NCBI RefSeq assembly: GCF_035593345.1
Contig: NZ_CP141606.1
Coordinates: forward strand, 372,001-436,000
Origin: Lelliottia sp. JS-SCA-14
GTDB taxonomy: Bacteria > Pseudomonadota > Gammaproteobacteria > Enterobacterales > Enterobacteriaceae
DNA length: 64,000 nt
Direction of reading: 5' to 3'
Position 1 is the first letter of the stretch. Each line of letters starts with the position of its first letter. The notes below the pieces were generated by a model. The model was not told the DNA's origin. It saw only the letters and a list, made by a program, of their open reading frames with translations, and did not search any database. The position numbers were made by a program, and so were the translations under genes. Positions 25,501 through 34,938 of this stretch are shown piece after piece.

Positions 25501-28500
25501 GACGGTGAGGTTGTTCCCGGCAATCAGATTGACGTCCTGTGAACCCGCCACGCTGCTTCCCTGAACCAGCAGGTCGTGCCCCGCTGAAAGCGTCACGCCG
25601 TCGCCGTCAAGCTGGCTGCCGACCGCAAGCTGGTTGCTCTCGCGGTTGTGGTCCACGGTGGTGGTTTTCGAGGTCATACTGCTGCTGCCGGTCTGCTTCG
25701 TGTACTGCTCGAAGCTGTCAGACGAAGTGCCGTTGACGATATTCAGGTCGTTGCCTGCCTGGATGGTCAACTGCTGGTTCGCCGAAACCGTGCCTGCCGT
25801 GATATTCACATCATGACCCGCCCCCATCGAGACATTGCCGCCACCCTGAATAACCGTACCGGTGTCGCTGCTCTGCGAGCGTTTCAGCCAGTCGTCGCGG
25901 CCCCAGCTCAGGCTGTCGTGGCTGCCGGTTTCTACCGTGTTCAGGTTCAGGTTGTTGCCCGCGATCACCGTGGTCTGGCTGTCTTCGCCGCTATTGCTGA
26001 GCAACGCGGCGGTGAGGTTTACATCGCGCCCGGCCTGCATTCCCAGGAAACCGCCGTCATTACTCACGGACATGCTGCCGATGCGGTCGATGCTGGTGCG
26101 TCCGAAGTTGCCGTCGGCGCTGACTGCGCTGCGGGTGGTGGTGGTGACGTTGATGTCCCGCCCGGCGATGGCCAGCAGGCTGTCGCCGCCCTGAATCGTG
26201 CCGCCGATATTGTTGATGTCGGTGCGCGCCTGCAGCGCCACATCGTTACCGCTGATGATGCCGCCGAGGTTGTTGATGTTGTTCGCCAGCACCAGCGTGT
26301 TGTCTTTGCTGTTGATGCGCCCGCTGTTGGTCAGGTCTCCGCTCAGGTTGAGGTTGACGTTGCGCCCGGCGAGCAGGGCGCCGCTGCCGTCGAGGTCGCC
26401 CGGTTTGACCTTCGCGTATACCTGCGGAACCAGCACCTGCTGGGTGCTGCCGTCCGGCATCTGTACGGTCTGGCTGACCATCCAGACGATGTCGGAGGTG
26501 AGGGCGCTCATCTGCTCCGGCGTCAGCGCCACGCCCGGTTTCAGGCCCCAGAGTTGCCCGAAGGCGATGCCGTTATCCATCAGCATTTTGTACTGCTCTT
26601 CGTCACTTTGCGTGTTGCCGATGTAGCGTTGCCCGGTCAGCGCCACCACCTGTTCGCGGATCAGGCGCTGTTCATAGAAGCCGTCACCGAGGCGCTTCTG
26701 GATGTTGTTCGGGTCGGTGATGAACGCATTCATCATGTAGTCGGAGCTGAGCCACTGCTTCTTGTTGGTGAAACGCGGGTCGGTCTCCACCAGGTACGGG
26801 CTGTTGCTCTCGGGATGTGATTTGAACAGGCTGTTGTCCGGGATGCGGGTGTTGGGCCCGACCATGCGCACCACCTGGCTGTCGCCCGGCAGGTTCACTT
26901 CAAAGGTTTTGCCTGGGGACAGACTCATGGACGGGCCGCCGCTCACCCCAGGAATGGTGACTGAGCCGACCGGGCCGGAGGCCAGTGCCCCCGCGCCGTT
27001 CGGCCCGGCGATGTCGCCCATGCTGAGATTGCCACCGCCCTGAATCGTGCCGCTGACGGACGTCTCCTGATGCGCATCCACCGTCAGGCCACTGCCGCCT
27101 GCCTGGCTGTGGTCGGCCATAGTGCTGGCGTTGAGGCTTATTTCCTGGATGATGGCCGGAGGGGTGTAGTCCGAGGTTTTAACGCTCGGGGAGTCACCGC
27201 CTTTGCTCTGTTTACGCTTGTAGCGCGTGGCGGTACCTTCGTCGAGGATCTGCCGCTGGCCCGGGACCTCCACGTTGTTCAGGTTGGTGGCATTGATGTT
27301 CAGGTTGCCGCCCGCGACGATCTGGCTCTTATCGTTGAGCACATCCCCCGCATTAATCGTCAGCGTGCCGCCCGAAATGATCTGTGCTGGATCACTTTCC
27401 AGCACGCGGTCTTCAGTGATGGTGCGGGTGTAGTCGTAGTGGGTGAACTTGTCGCCGTTGGTGGTGTTGCAGATGACGCCCTCGATACAGATTATCCAGG
27501 TCTCATCCTTGTACATGCTGATGTTGTAGTCGTTCTCGTTATAAAGCTGACTACCGAGACGATCGACGTTGTATTCGGAAATGTGCTCCTGCGACACCAG
27601 CACGTTTTCGGTGGTGAAGTGGTCGTTGATGTTGTTGAGCGTGGCGACGTTGAGCCGCATATTGCCCGCAGACTCAATGGTCGCGCTGTGATTATTGATT
27701 GCGATGGCCTGACCGGTAGCCAGCCAGTTCTCATCGAGGCTGCCGCCCAGATACATATTCCCGTCGCTGTAAATCAGGGCGTGGCTGCTGTTATTCAGGA
27801 CCCCGACGCCTATATCCAGCTGCTGGCGGGCAGCGATGGTTGCGGCCATGCCACCTTCGCGGCTGTTGTTGAGCGTGCGGGCGTCAATCGATAGCCAGTC
27901 GCCGTAAATACGTCCGGTGCCGGTGTTGTTTAGCGTCAGCGCGCTCAGATGGGTGGTGTAACCGTCCAGCAGGCCACGGTTGGTGAGCGTCCCGCTGACA
28001 TTCACATCAAGTGTGCCCGCACTCAATTCGCCATCCACGGTGTTATTCAATGATGCGGCGTGAAGCGTGAAGGTGTCGCCTGCCTGCATCAGGTTCTGGT
28101 TGGTGACGTTGCCCGAGGTGGTGAAATCCAGATTGCCATTGGCCTGAATCGTTCCTACGTTGGTGAAATCACTGGCAAGCCCGAGGGACATATCGCCGAG
28201 AGAAAGCAGTTTGCCGTCACCGGTCAGGCTGGTGCTGTTAATCGTTAGGCCGCTGCCCGTTTCAATATCGCCCTGACTGTTGATCACTGAACCGGCGCGG
28301 ATCTGCGCAAGCTGCATGGCGGTGATCAGGCCATGACTGTTATTCAACTGTCCGCCGAGGTTCAGGCCGACACTGTTGTTGGCCAGGACATCGCCGTTAA
28401 GATTGTTGAACGTGTCGGCAGTGACCACAATATTGCCACCCTGAATACCCAGCGACTGGTCATCGCTGTGGGTGTTCAGGTTGACCACCTGCTGCGCGTT

Positions 28501-31500
28501 CATCACGATTTGCTGTGCGCTCTGGATAAGCCCGGCGGTGTTGTCGACGATCGCATGCGTGGCGTTGAGCACCATATCGCCCAGTGCCTGGAGGCCTCCG
28601 TGCTGGTTGTTTATCCCGGTGCTGTTCAGCGTCAGGTCACTTTTTCCGGCGATGCGCCCATTTCGATTATCAAAATAGCCGCTGGTGAGGGTGAAATCCC
28701 CGCCGCTGGTCAACAAGCCTTGTTGGTTTGCCACGTCCCCACTGTTCAGGGTAAGGCTGTTCTGGGCGCTGATTAAACCGTCGAGGTTGTTCAGGCTATT
28801 GCCGCGCGTGTTCCAGCTTAAACCCGCGCCGGACTGAATAGCGCCGCCGTGATTACTGAGTGCGCCGGTAGCGGCATCCAACCCCTGCAATGCCACCAGT
28901 AAACCAGCGTCGTTGTTCACCTCTGCGGTATTCAGTGCAATCTGCTGGTTGCTGATCATCGCGCCGAGCTCGTTATCCAGCGTGCCGCTGTTCAGCGTCA
29001 TGCTGCCCTGGCTGGTGATGCCGCCAGATTCGCCGCTATTTTTGTTGCTGAGCAACGCGCCGTGGGTATCCAGCAGCAGCTCGCCGCCACTTTGCACGGC
29101 ACCGCCGTTATCATTTCGCAGGGTGCTACCGCTGTAACTGAGTGATCCGACGCCAGCCAGCAGACCGGCGGTGTTATTCCAGCTTCCGGTGGCAAACTGC
29201 GCGTTGCCTGCGCTGTAAACCACCCCGGCCTGGTTGTTCACATCGCCGGCACTCAGCTGCAAATCTTTGGCGCTGGAGATCGTGCCGTTCTGTGTATTGC
29301 TGAGCGCCGCCCCATGGGTGTCGAGCGTCAGATTACCGCCGCTCTGGAGAAGCCCGCCGTTGTCATTCCACAGCGCATTGCCACTGAAACTGAGCGAGCC
29401 GACGCCCGCCAGCTGCCCGGCGGTGTTATCCCAACTCCCCGTGGAGAGCCAGACATTCGCGCCGCTGTAAACCGTGCCGGACTGGTTACTGACGTCGCCT
29501 GCGCTGAGGTGCAAATCGCCCTGGCTGATAATATTGCCGTTGCGGGTGTTGCTGATCTGTTCGCCGTGAGTTTCCAGCACCAGTTCAGCGCCGCTCTGGA
29601 TCAGGCCACCGTTATCGTTGATCAGTTTACCGCCGCTGAAGTTCAGGCCGCTGACCCCCACCAGTAATCCGGCGGTGTTGTTCCAGTTCCCCGTGTTAAG
29701 CCAGGTGCTGTCGGCGCTGTAGACTGTGCCAGACTGGTTATTCACCTCACCGGCTTTGACCGTCAACTTCCCGCCACTGGTGATGCCGCCAGACTCGCCG
29801 CTGTGGGTATTACTGAGCGCTGCGCCGTGGGTGTCGAGCACCAGACTGCCGCCACTCTGAATCACACCGCCATTATCATTTTGCAGCGTCTGGCCGCCCC
29901 AGGTGAGGGCATTGACCGAGACCAGTTGCCCCGCGGTATTGTTCAGACTGCCGGTGGTAAGCCAGGCGTTATCGCCGCTGTAGAGGGTGCCGTGCTGGTT
30001 GTCGATATTGCCACTGGAGAGCGTTAAATCGCCCAGGCTGATAATGCCGCCCTGATTGCCGCTGTTCTGGTTAACCAGCGCGCCACCGTGGGTATTGAGC
30101 GTGAAGGTACTGCCGCTTTGCATTAATCCGGCGCTGTTATCCAGACTACTGCTGCTGATGTTGAGCAAACCGTCGGCGGCGATAAATCCGCTGCGGTTAT
30201 CCACGGCACCGGCGCTGGTAAGCGTCAGGGCGTGGCCCGCAGACAGCAGTTGCCCCTGCTGGTTGTTCAGGCTGCCTGCCGCGAGGGCGACATCACCATT
30301 CGAGGCCACGTTGCCCTGGCTGTTATCCAGCCCACCACTGACGGTGAGTGTCATTTTTCCGCTGCCGGTCTGCGTCATATTACCGGCGTGGTGTGACAGG
30401 CTGTCGGCGTTAACCGTGATGCTGTCGGCCTGGGTAGTCGCGCTGTCCAACACCAGGTTTTTACCCTGTAAATCCAGCGCGCCGTTGCTGGCGATGGTGC
30501 CTCCAGTGGCGTCGACTTGCGCGGTATTCAACGCTAATTTCCCGCTACCGGCATGAATGATGCTGCCCTGCCGGTTGGTCAGTTTGGCGGTGTTGAGCGT
30601 GAGATTATGGCTGTTGCTGGCAATGGTGCCGTCGTTGTTATTGATAGCGATGGTCTGGGTCAGCGAGAGATCGTGCTCGCCGAGCTGATTAATCACACCA
30701 CTCTGATTGGAGAGCGTGCTGCCCCCGAGCAGCAAACGGTCGGCTTCCAGTCTGCCGCCATCGTTATTTAACAGACCCCTGGTGTTCAGCGTGAGGGTTT
30801 GCGCCGCCGCGATATTGCCCTGCGCGGTGCTCAGGTTGCCGGTTGTCGCGGTGGCATTGATGTCGCGGGCCCAGGTCTGGCTCTGACTGAAATCAACGCC
30901 TGCGCCTTTTGCATTGAGTGAGTTTGCCGCGAGGTTCTGCCCGTGAGCGCTGAGCTGCCCGGAAGTGGTGAGCGTCAGGTCGCCTGAATTGCCCAATTTG
31001 CCGTCGCTGTTCATCCCGGCAGCTAATACGCCAGACGTGGAGCTGTTCAGGCTGCCTGCGTTGAGGGTGGTTTCATGGGCGGCAGCCATCGTGCCGCTGT
31101 TGACGATATCCGCCGGGGTGCTGAGGGTGGTGTTGCCCGAGGCGTACTGAACGCCACTGTTTTGAATGCCTCCGGACGCGCTGACGCTTAAGTCCTGCAC
31201 GCTGTTTATCACACCGCTGTTTTCGATGCGTCCGTCTGCAGTGATCGTCACGTTGCCTGCGGAAGTGCCTATCGTGCCCGCGTTACGTACGCCAACGCCG
31301 GTTTCAGTGCCAATAAGGCGGATTTTCCCCGCATACATGCCGCCCAGCTGTGAGACATCGACCGCCAACTGCGGACGAGTATTGGTATCCGGTGTGGTGC
31401 GGGTGATGGTTTCATGGGCGGCATTCACCACATTGCTGCCGGTGGTCACTTTCAGGTCGTTGGCCCAAATTCCGGCGTTTACTTTGACCGCACGGGCAAT

Positions 31501-32211
31501 AATATCGGTGCTGTCCTGGGAGGTGGTGTCCATCCCGCGCCCCTGAATAACAATCTCCCCCTGGCGCACGTCATAGCCGGTAATTTGACCGTTGCTGAAC
31601 TGCGGTGCGCCGGTGGTCAGCGTGGTGCGGTTGGCGTTGATAAACCCGCAACCGTCACAGGTGATCCCGGCCGGGTTGGCGATAATGATTTGCGCCTTTT
31701 TACCCGCCACTTCCAGCACACCGTTCAGCTGGCTGGGATTGCGCGAGTTCACCTCATTCAGGATGATTTTTGCTTCGCTTTTGGCCAGCCACGGGTTGCC
31801 GTTGACCATGCCGCCCAGCTGAGTTTGCGTGGCGTTATGCGAGTTATTGAGGATCGCACCCTTTCCGTCGATATCGAACTGGCTGTATTTGTTATGCGAA
31901 ACGCCGTTGCTATTCGGGGTCTGGATATTGATCTGTGGGGTGCCGTTAGCGCTGTTAATCACCGTCGGCTGTTGTTTGCCCGCAGCGCTGCCGTCCGCCA
32001 CAATCCCCGCCTGCACGGAAACGCTGACACAGCCCAGCGCCAGTAACAGACTGAAGTTAAGGCGGGACAGGGCGCTGATGTGTTGGGAAAGTGTATGTCC
32101 CATCCCCGAAGAGGGGCCGGACGACCCACGTCCTGAGGCCGCTATATCGGCCACCACCATCAACATGCCACGCGCTTTGTTAAAGACAATCCGATAAAGG
32201 TTCTTGTTCAT
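22510..32211 (-). CDS. cdiA: CdiA contact-dependent inhibition toxin (3233 aa)
   Basis: Domains in order are as follows. An extended signal region (MNKNLYRIVFNKARGMLMVV) is followed by a signal core ending near residue 68. The TPS secretion domain comes next, with NPWLAKSEAKIILNEVNS and ANPAGITCDGCGFINANRTT about residue 178. A very long filamentous-haemagglutinin repeat stick (repeated GGxLxLDTHGAALSN units) follows. A cysteine-bearing block about residue 1570 (ETWIICIEGVICNTTNGDKF) lies within the region expected to hold receptor binding. The second haemagglutinin repeat set precedes a pre-toxin domain ending GKNAAENN, residues 2982-2985, where VENN is usual. The last 250 residues are the variable toxin, closing with GDYHSFPESVDGHASQGT and NHRLFVPKQ. 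It is exported by CdiB and kills neighbours on contact. Toxin activity is not identifiable by eye. AAGGA precedes the ATG, which overlaps the cdiC stop by 4 bases. Confidence 0.93.
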   Translation of the reverse strand: MNKNLYRIVFNKARGMLMVVADIAASGRGSSGPSSGMGHTLSQHISALSRLNFSLLLALGCVSVSVQAGIVADGSAAGKQQPTVINSANGTPQINIQTPNSNGVSHNKYSQFDIDGKGAILNNSHNATQTQLGGMVNGNPWLAKSEAKIILNEVNSRNPSQLNGVLEVAGKKAQIIIANPAGITCDGCGFINANRTTLTTGAPQFSNGQITGYDVRQGEIVIQGRGMDTTSQDSTDIIARAVKVNAGIWANDLKVTTGSNVVNAAHETITRTTPDTNTRPQLAVDVSQLGGMYAGKIRLIGTETGVGVRNAGTIGTSAGNVTITADGRIENSGVINSVQDLSVSASGGIQNSGVQYASGNTTLSTPADIVNSGTMAAAHETTLNAGSLNSSTSGVLAAGMNSDGKLGNSGDLTLTTSGQLSAHGQNLAANSLNAKGAGVDFSQSQTWARDINATATTGNLSTAQGNIAAAQTLTLNTRGLLNNDGGRLEADRLLLGGSTLSNQSGVINQLGEHDLSLTQTIAINNNDGTIASNSHNLTLNTAKLTNRQGSIIHAGSGKLALNTAQVDATGGTIASNGALDLQGKNLVLDSATTQADSITVNADSLSHHAGNMTQTGSGKMTLTVSGGLDNSQGNVASNGDVALAAGSLNNQQGQLLSAGHALTLTSAGAVDNRSGFIAADGLLNISSSSLDNSAGLMQSGSTFTLNTHGGALVNQNSGNQGGIISLGDLTLSSGNIDNQHGTLYSGDNAWLTTGSLNNTAGQLVSVNALTWGGQTLQNDNGGVIQSGGSLVLDTHGAALSNTHSGESGGITSGGKLTVKAGEVNNQSGTVYSADSTWLNTGNWNNTAGLLVGVSGLNFSGGKLINDNGGLIQSGAELVLETHGEQISNTRNGNIISQGDLHLSAGDVSNQSGTVYSGANVWLSTGSWDNTAGQLAGVGSLSFSGNALWNDNGGLLQSGGNLTLDTHGAALSNTQNGTISSAKDLQLSAGDVNNQAGVVYSAGNAQFATGSWNNTAGLLAGVGSLSYSGSTLRNDNGGAVQSGGELLLDTHGALLSNKNSGESGGITSQGSMTLNSGTLDNELGAMISNQQIALNTAEVNNDAGLLVALQGLDAATGALSNHGGAIQSGAGLSWNTRGNSLNNLDGLISAQNSLTLNSGDVANQQGLLTSGGDFTLTSGYFDNRNGRIAGKSDLTLNSTGINNQHGGLQALGDMVLNATHAIVDNTAGLIQSAQQIVMNAQQVVNLNTHSDDQSLGIQGGNIVVTADTFNNLNGDVLANNSVGLNLGGQLNNSHGLITAMQLAQIRAGSVINSQGDIETGSGLTINSTSLTGDGKLLSLGDMSLGLASDFTNVGTIQANGNLDFTTSGNVTNQNLMQAGDTFTLHAASLNNTVDGELSAGTLDVNVSGTLTNRGLLDGYTTHLSALTLNNTGTGRIYGDWLSIDARTLNNSREGGMAATIAARQQLDIGVGVLNNSSHALIYSDGNMYLGGSLDENWLATGQAIAINNHSATIESAGNMRLNVATLNNINDHFTTENVLVSQEHISEYNVDRLGSQLYNENDYNISMYKDETWIICIEGVICNTTNGDKFTHYDYTRTITEDRVLESDPAQIISGGTLTINAGDVLNDKSQIVAGGNLNINATNLNNVEVPGQRQILDEGTATRYKRKQSKGGDSPSVKTSDYTPPAIIQEISLNASTMADHSQAGGSGLTVDAHQETSVSGTIQGGGNLSMGDIAGPNGAGALASGPVGSVTIPGVSGGPSMSLSPGKTFEVNLPGDSQVVRMVGPNTRIPDNSLFKSHPESNSPYLVETDPRFTNKKQWLSSDYMMNAFITDPNNIQKRLGDGFYEQRLIREQVVALTGQRYIGNTQSDEEQYKMLMDNGIAFGQLWGLKPGVALTPEQMSALTSDIVWMVSQTVQMPDGSTQQVLVPQVYAKVKPGDLDGSGALLAGRNVNLNLSGDLTNSGRINSKDNTLVLANNINNLGGIISGNDVALQARTDINNIGGTIQGGDSLLAIAGRDINVTTTTRSAVSADGNFGRTSIDRIGSMSVSNDGGFLGMQAGRDVNLTAALLSNSGEDSQTTVIAGNNLNLNTVETGSHDSLSWGRDDWLKRSQSSDTGTVIQGGGNVSMGAGHDVNITAGTVSANQQLTIQAGNDLNIVNGTSSDSFEQYTKQTGSSSMTSKTTTVDHNRESNQLAVGSQLDGDGVTLSAGHDLLVQGSSVAGSQDVNLIAGNNLTVTAATEQHDEMHQHQEKKSGLSGTGGIGISYGTNDLKTTDTGTSLTSAGSTVGSINGDVNMVAGNGLTIKGSDVLAGNDIALQGKQVDILAADNDSSSKHTVEQSSSGLTLALSGSVGSAINQAVTSANTANKEKESNGRMAALDGMKAALSGVQAYQGNELNQAQGGDPAAVIGINLSYGSQSSKSEQTQTNHDSQGSTIQAGNNLSIKATDSDVNVTGSQIRAGNDITLDAARDVNLISAENTHSLEGKNESHGGSVGVGINFGSGSNGISVNASVNKGKGSETGNGTTHTETTIDAGNNLTIVSGRDTTLTGAQISGDKVTMDVGRDLTLTSERDSDQYDSKQQNASAGGSASMGGGSGSINLSQDKMHSNYDAVQEQTGIFAGKGGFDITVGEHTQLNGAVISSTSAPENNLLDTGTLGFSNIDNHAEYEVEHQSAGLSSGGSIGGQFAGNMANGLLVGANGEGSADSTTKSAISDGTITIRDKDKQTQNVDDLSRDVANANPGLDVIFDKEKEQRRLQEIQAIGEIGSQAADIVRTQGQIEATKKATEKMKTVTPEEREAAKTQWQKEHPEKPVTDEDINGQLFQNAYNEAFSKSDYGTGGSIQQGIQAATAAIQGLAGGDMAKALAGGSAPYLAEMIHDMTTDPVTGKVNTEANLIAHAVVGAVVAQINGNSALAGASGAVAGEYIAQQLYPDIPRDKLTEEQKQTISALSTLAAGIIGGLVGDSTADVVAGAQAGKNAAENNNLSLLARGCAIAAPCRTKVAEQLLEIGAKAGIVGLAGVAVKDLADKMTSDELDHLVTLEMMGNDEITSKYIGSLQDKYGPLHTGGDQLAGTESIEKLENPVLDTNKGTTLVTPDQSDKNGSIITASPESQPGKNDGIFINPRPKENTGTSYASESFDKNGSISADDFFEGTTYTDKVKQQVSSGDYHSFPESVDGHASQGTISVITGGDGVERLKLEISGSYRGKEGVFEYIREPDGSINHRLFVPKQ

Positions 32212-32753
32212 GATTGCGTCCTTGCAGGGAATTCTTTGAGTAAGACAGTCAGAGGGTGCGCAGCGCGCCAGTCGTCAGCCTGTTGCCGACTGACTTTTGC
32301 GCCGCGAAAATTTTTGACGCATTTGCCGCGAGTGGCACCGCGGTGATACAGCGCTCGCATGCAGTTTTCCGGGAACAGGTAGTCTGCCACCAGGTTTTTC
32401 ATCACCAGGGTATGCCCAAAAGGCGCGACCCAGTCACGCAGCCACAGGCGCGGTCCGCTCAGCCAGTCTCGCTCTTGCGTCATGATGCCGGGTGCTTCCA
32501 GGTAACGACGCTCGGCGGCTTCGTCCAGCCACATCCAGCTCAGGAAAAACACCGGCTTGCCGTTTTCGCTTGCCAGCAGATACTGTTGTTTTTTGATAAT
32601 GGGGAGCAGAACGGTCGGCAGCGTGTCCAGCGCCAGCTCGCGGTGGAATTCGGAATGCATCCATAGCCAGACCGCCGCACCCAGCACTTCGGCTGAACTG
32701 GCCTCACCGCCTAGCACGCCCGGCGCAATCACATCAAATCCGTTAATACGCAT
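32208..32753 (-). CDS. cdiC: HlyC/RtxC-like toxin-activating lysine acyltransferase (CdiC)
   Basis: The 181-residue protein aligns by eye with HlyC. VWLWMHSEFHRELALDTLP contains His37 in the place of the catalytic HlyC His23, and RLWLRDWVAPFG contains Asp107 in the place of Asp92, within the WLSGPRLWLRDWV block. HlyC-type enzymes use acyl-ACP to acylate lysines on a partner toxin in the cytoplasm. It lies between cdiB and cdiA, two bases after cdiB and overlapping cdiA, so CdiA is the expected substrate. A cdiB-cdiC-cdiA-cdiI order is known for a subset of E. coli CDI loci. The modified site in CdiA is unknown. Confidence 0.85.
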   Translation of the reverse strand: MRINGFDVIAPGVLGGEASSAEVLGAAVWLWMHSEFHRELALDTLPTVLLPIIKKQQYLLASENGKPVFFLSWMWLDEAAERRYLEAPGIMTQERDWLSGPRLWLRDWVAPFGHTLVMKNLVADYLFPENCMRALYHRGATRGKCVKNFRGAKVSRQQADDWRAAHPLTVLLKEFPARTQS

Positions 32754-32754
32754 A

Positions 32755-34434
32755 TCAGTACTGCCAGTTCAGGTTGAAGCCGAGCGTGACCGGATCGGTA
32801 GTGAAACCCTCGGGTTTGGATAGCGGGATACCGGCGAAGGCGTCATAACTCGCGCCCCATAAGCCACCGCGAATGCCCACAGCACCGCCCGCTAGATGAT
32901 TACCCAGGTTGTAATCGTTGCCGTGACCGCTGATTCGACCGTAGTCCAGGCCGAGATAAAGCTGATGGTTGGGCAGCGGCGTTTGCCATGAGAGTTCGTT
33001 GCGCAGGGTCCAGCCGCTGTCGGCGCTTAACGTGCGTTCACCGTCAAAGCCGCGCACCGTCCAGCGCCCGCCGATAGAAAACTGATCCTGCGGCGTGAGT
33101 GGGGTGTCGCTTATCTGACGCAGGTACTGCACGTTGTAGCCAAAATTCTGTGTCCCAAGCGCAAAAGGTGCATCAAGCTGGGCATTGAGTTGCAGGATTT
33201 TGCTCAGTGCCGTTGCCTCGCCGTAAGACTCTTCGGAGGCAGGAATGGCACCAAACCAGCGCGTGCCGCGCTGATAGCTGATACCTGCATCCAGCGTGGC
33301 GGCGGCAATATAGTGGTGATGCTGTAATCCGATTTTCCAGGCCGCCGTCTGGCGACGCTGCACGTCCACTTCGGTTCCGTTGACATAGTTTTTTGAATCG
33401 CGGGCAATCACGTCGTAAGTGAACGATGTTTTCTGGCTGGCGTTGCGGTGCAGCACACGGCTGAGCTGCCAGTCGAGGTTATTGCTGTCTCCGCTGTAGC
33501 GGATATCCCCGTTCAGACCCGCGGTGGTCTGGTAGTAGCTGTTGTTACTGGCGGTGAAGCTGGTTGCCCAGTAACCGAAGGGCAGGGAGTATTGACCGGT
33601 GTAGTTGTGAGTCCCTTTTCCTGCCGGGGCGTGAAGCGAGCTGCCCGCGGAAAGATAGAGTGTGTCGCTCAGGCTCAAGAGGTTATCGCCGTAAAGGGTT
33701 AAGCCGCCCTGATAGCGCCCGGTGCTACGCGAGCCAGAGTCATCAAGCGAAACCCCCACTCGCCACAGGCGCTTTTGTTGCCAGCTCAGGGCGATATCAC
33801 TTTCCCCCGGCTTTTCGCCTGGCACCATTTCCATGCTGGCCCGCACGGTTGGCACGCGCTGTAAGTTCTCCAGCCCTTGCTCAATATCACGTAAATCCAG
33901 CAAATGACCGTCATGGGCCGGGAAGGCGGTATAGAGAGTGACGTAATGGTCGCTTTGCGGTGTGAGCACAACATGGCGGATTTTTCCTGGAACCACCGCA
34001 AGCGCGAGCGTGCCCAGGGTCAAATCCTGCTGGGGGGCCACGACGCGGGTAGTGACATATCCATGGTCGATCAGCCGGTTTTGCAGGGCGCTCATCAACA
34101 GGTTAATACCGCTGGAGCCTAAGCAGCGGCCTACAGCTTGATCGGCTATTTTCTGCAATGGCAGCCAGTGGGGGAGGGAGCTGTATCCAGATAATTCGAC
34201 GCGATTTATCGGGAAACAGGGTGTTTCATGCGGGAACTGTAAGCGACCGTAAGAAGACGCCGGTGCCGAAAGCCGCACATCTGGCGTCGGAGGCGCTAAT
34301 GCTGCCTCACGCGCACGTTGGCTCTCTTGCTGACGAATGAGTTCCTGATCCGCTAATGTCGGGAGGGCATAGCTGTTTGCTGACAGCAATACACCGCCTA
34401 CTGCAAGGGGTAATCCTTTTAAAAAAATGCGCAT
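32755..34434 (-). CDS. cdiB: CdiB two-partner secretion outer membrane transporter
   Basis: A 559-residue Omp85/TpsB protein. The signal peptide ([16 protein letters not shown]) is followed by the plug-helix/linker, a POTRA domain ([18 protein letters not shown] onward, about residues 75-150), and a 16-strand barrel with the invariant [13 protein letters not shown] motif about residue 445 that contacts the pore interior. It ends FNLNWQY, a C-terminal barrel strand. It threads CdiA across the outer membrane. It is first in the leftward operon with AGGA before the ATG. Confidence 0.92.
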   Translation of the reverse strand: MRIFLKGLPLAVGGVLLSANSYALPTLADQELIRQQESQRAREAALAPPTPDVRLSAPASSYGRLQFPHETPCFPINRVELSGYSSLPHWLPLQKIADQAVGRCLGSSGINLLMSALQNRLIDHGYVTTRVVAPQQDLTLGTLALAVVPGKIRHVVLTPQSDHYVTLYTAFPAHDGHLLDLRDIEQGLENLQRVPTVRASMEMVPGEKPGESDIALSWQQKRLWRVGVSLDDSGSRSTGRYQGGLTLYGDNLLSLSDTLYLSAGSSLHAPAGKGTHNYTGQYSLPFGYWATSFTASNNSYYQTTAGLNGDIRYSGDSNNLDWQLSRVLHRNASQKTSFTYDVIARDSKNYVNGTEVDVQRRQTAAWKIGLQHHHYIAAATLDAGISYQRGTRWFGAIPASEESYGEATALSKILQLNAQLDAPFALGTQNFGYNVQYLRQISDTPLTPQDQFSIGGRWTVRGFDGERTLSADSGWTLRNELSWQTPLPNHQLYLGLDYGRISGHGNDYNLGNHLAGGAVGIRGGLWGASYDAFAGIPLSKPEGFTTDPVTLGFNLNWQY

Positions 34435-34895
34435 AAAATGGTTTAACTTCCTGTTAAAACAATTAAGCAGAGTGACCGCAATAAAAGGTCTGCATAAATT
34501 ATAATTTTCTTAAAATAACTGATCTGTTATTTGCACCTATACCGTAGAGGAATAAGTCACCAAGAAAGATAACTTGATGAAATACGTTCGGCATCATCCA
34601 ATCAGAAGGCGTTTACGAATGTTAACAGAATCACCCAGGTTATAGTCCTGAACAAAATCCTAAAAACAAAGAAGTGGGATTCCAGACACTTGCACAAGCT
34701 TCGCAGGAGGGGGAGGGCCTGCGGACAGCGCACCTGGGCAGGGTTTCGGGCGGTAAGCTATTCTGAAGGGCTGGCGAGAGAAGAATAGAGTGGGATATAT
34801 AATAAACAGCCCCTGCCAGATTCTAATACATTCAGTATTAATATGTTTTACTTCGATGGAGTAGATTAATACTGTAAATGCAAATCGCTCGATCA
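34435..34895 (-). promoter_or_regulatory. cdi upstream region with a candidate -10 and no gene
   Basis: The 461-base gap upstream of cdiB is AT-rich near the gene. On the minus strand TATAAT at 34498-34503 lies about 60 bases before the start and is a plausible -10, without a good -35. Bases 34680-34750 are conspicuously GC-rich against their surroundings and match nothing I know. The reading frames here look non-coding. Confidence 0.35.
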
Positions 34896-34933
34896 ACCCC
34901 CTCTCCCTTTTAGGGAGAGGGTTAGGGTGAGGG
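34896..34933. repeat. GGGAGAGGG palindromic intergenic repeat (single unit)
   Basis: CCCTCTCCC-TTTTA-GGGAGAGGG, followed by TTAGGGTGAGGG. The same element recurs at 46.5, 56.1 and 60.4 kb. It marks the right border of the inserted island next to the ToxS-like gene. Confidence 0.75.
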
Positions 34934-34938
34934 TATTA

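Noticed and set aside
25648..26820. Long rightward open frame opposite cdiA (390 codons), with many similar ones from 23.1 to 32.2 kb
   Set aside because: They mirror the cdiA codon pattern, have no ribosome binding sites, and give low-complexity translations; the minus-strand cdiA explains the region.
13586..34895. CRISPR array or tRNA-linked integrase at the island borders
   Set aside because: No regularly spaced repeats, no tRNA gene and no integrase were found on either strand.
34660..34896. Leftward frame upstream of cdiB
   Set aside because: It crosses the GC-rich patch and an AT-rich part with no coding bias and no ribosome binding site.
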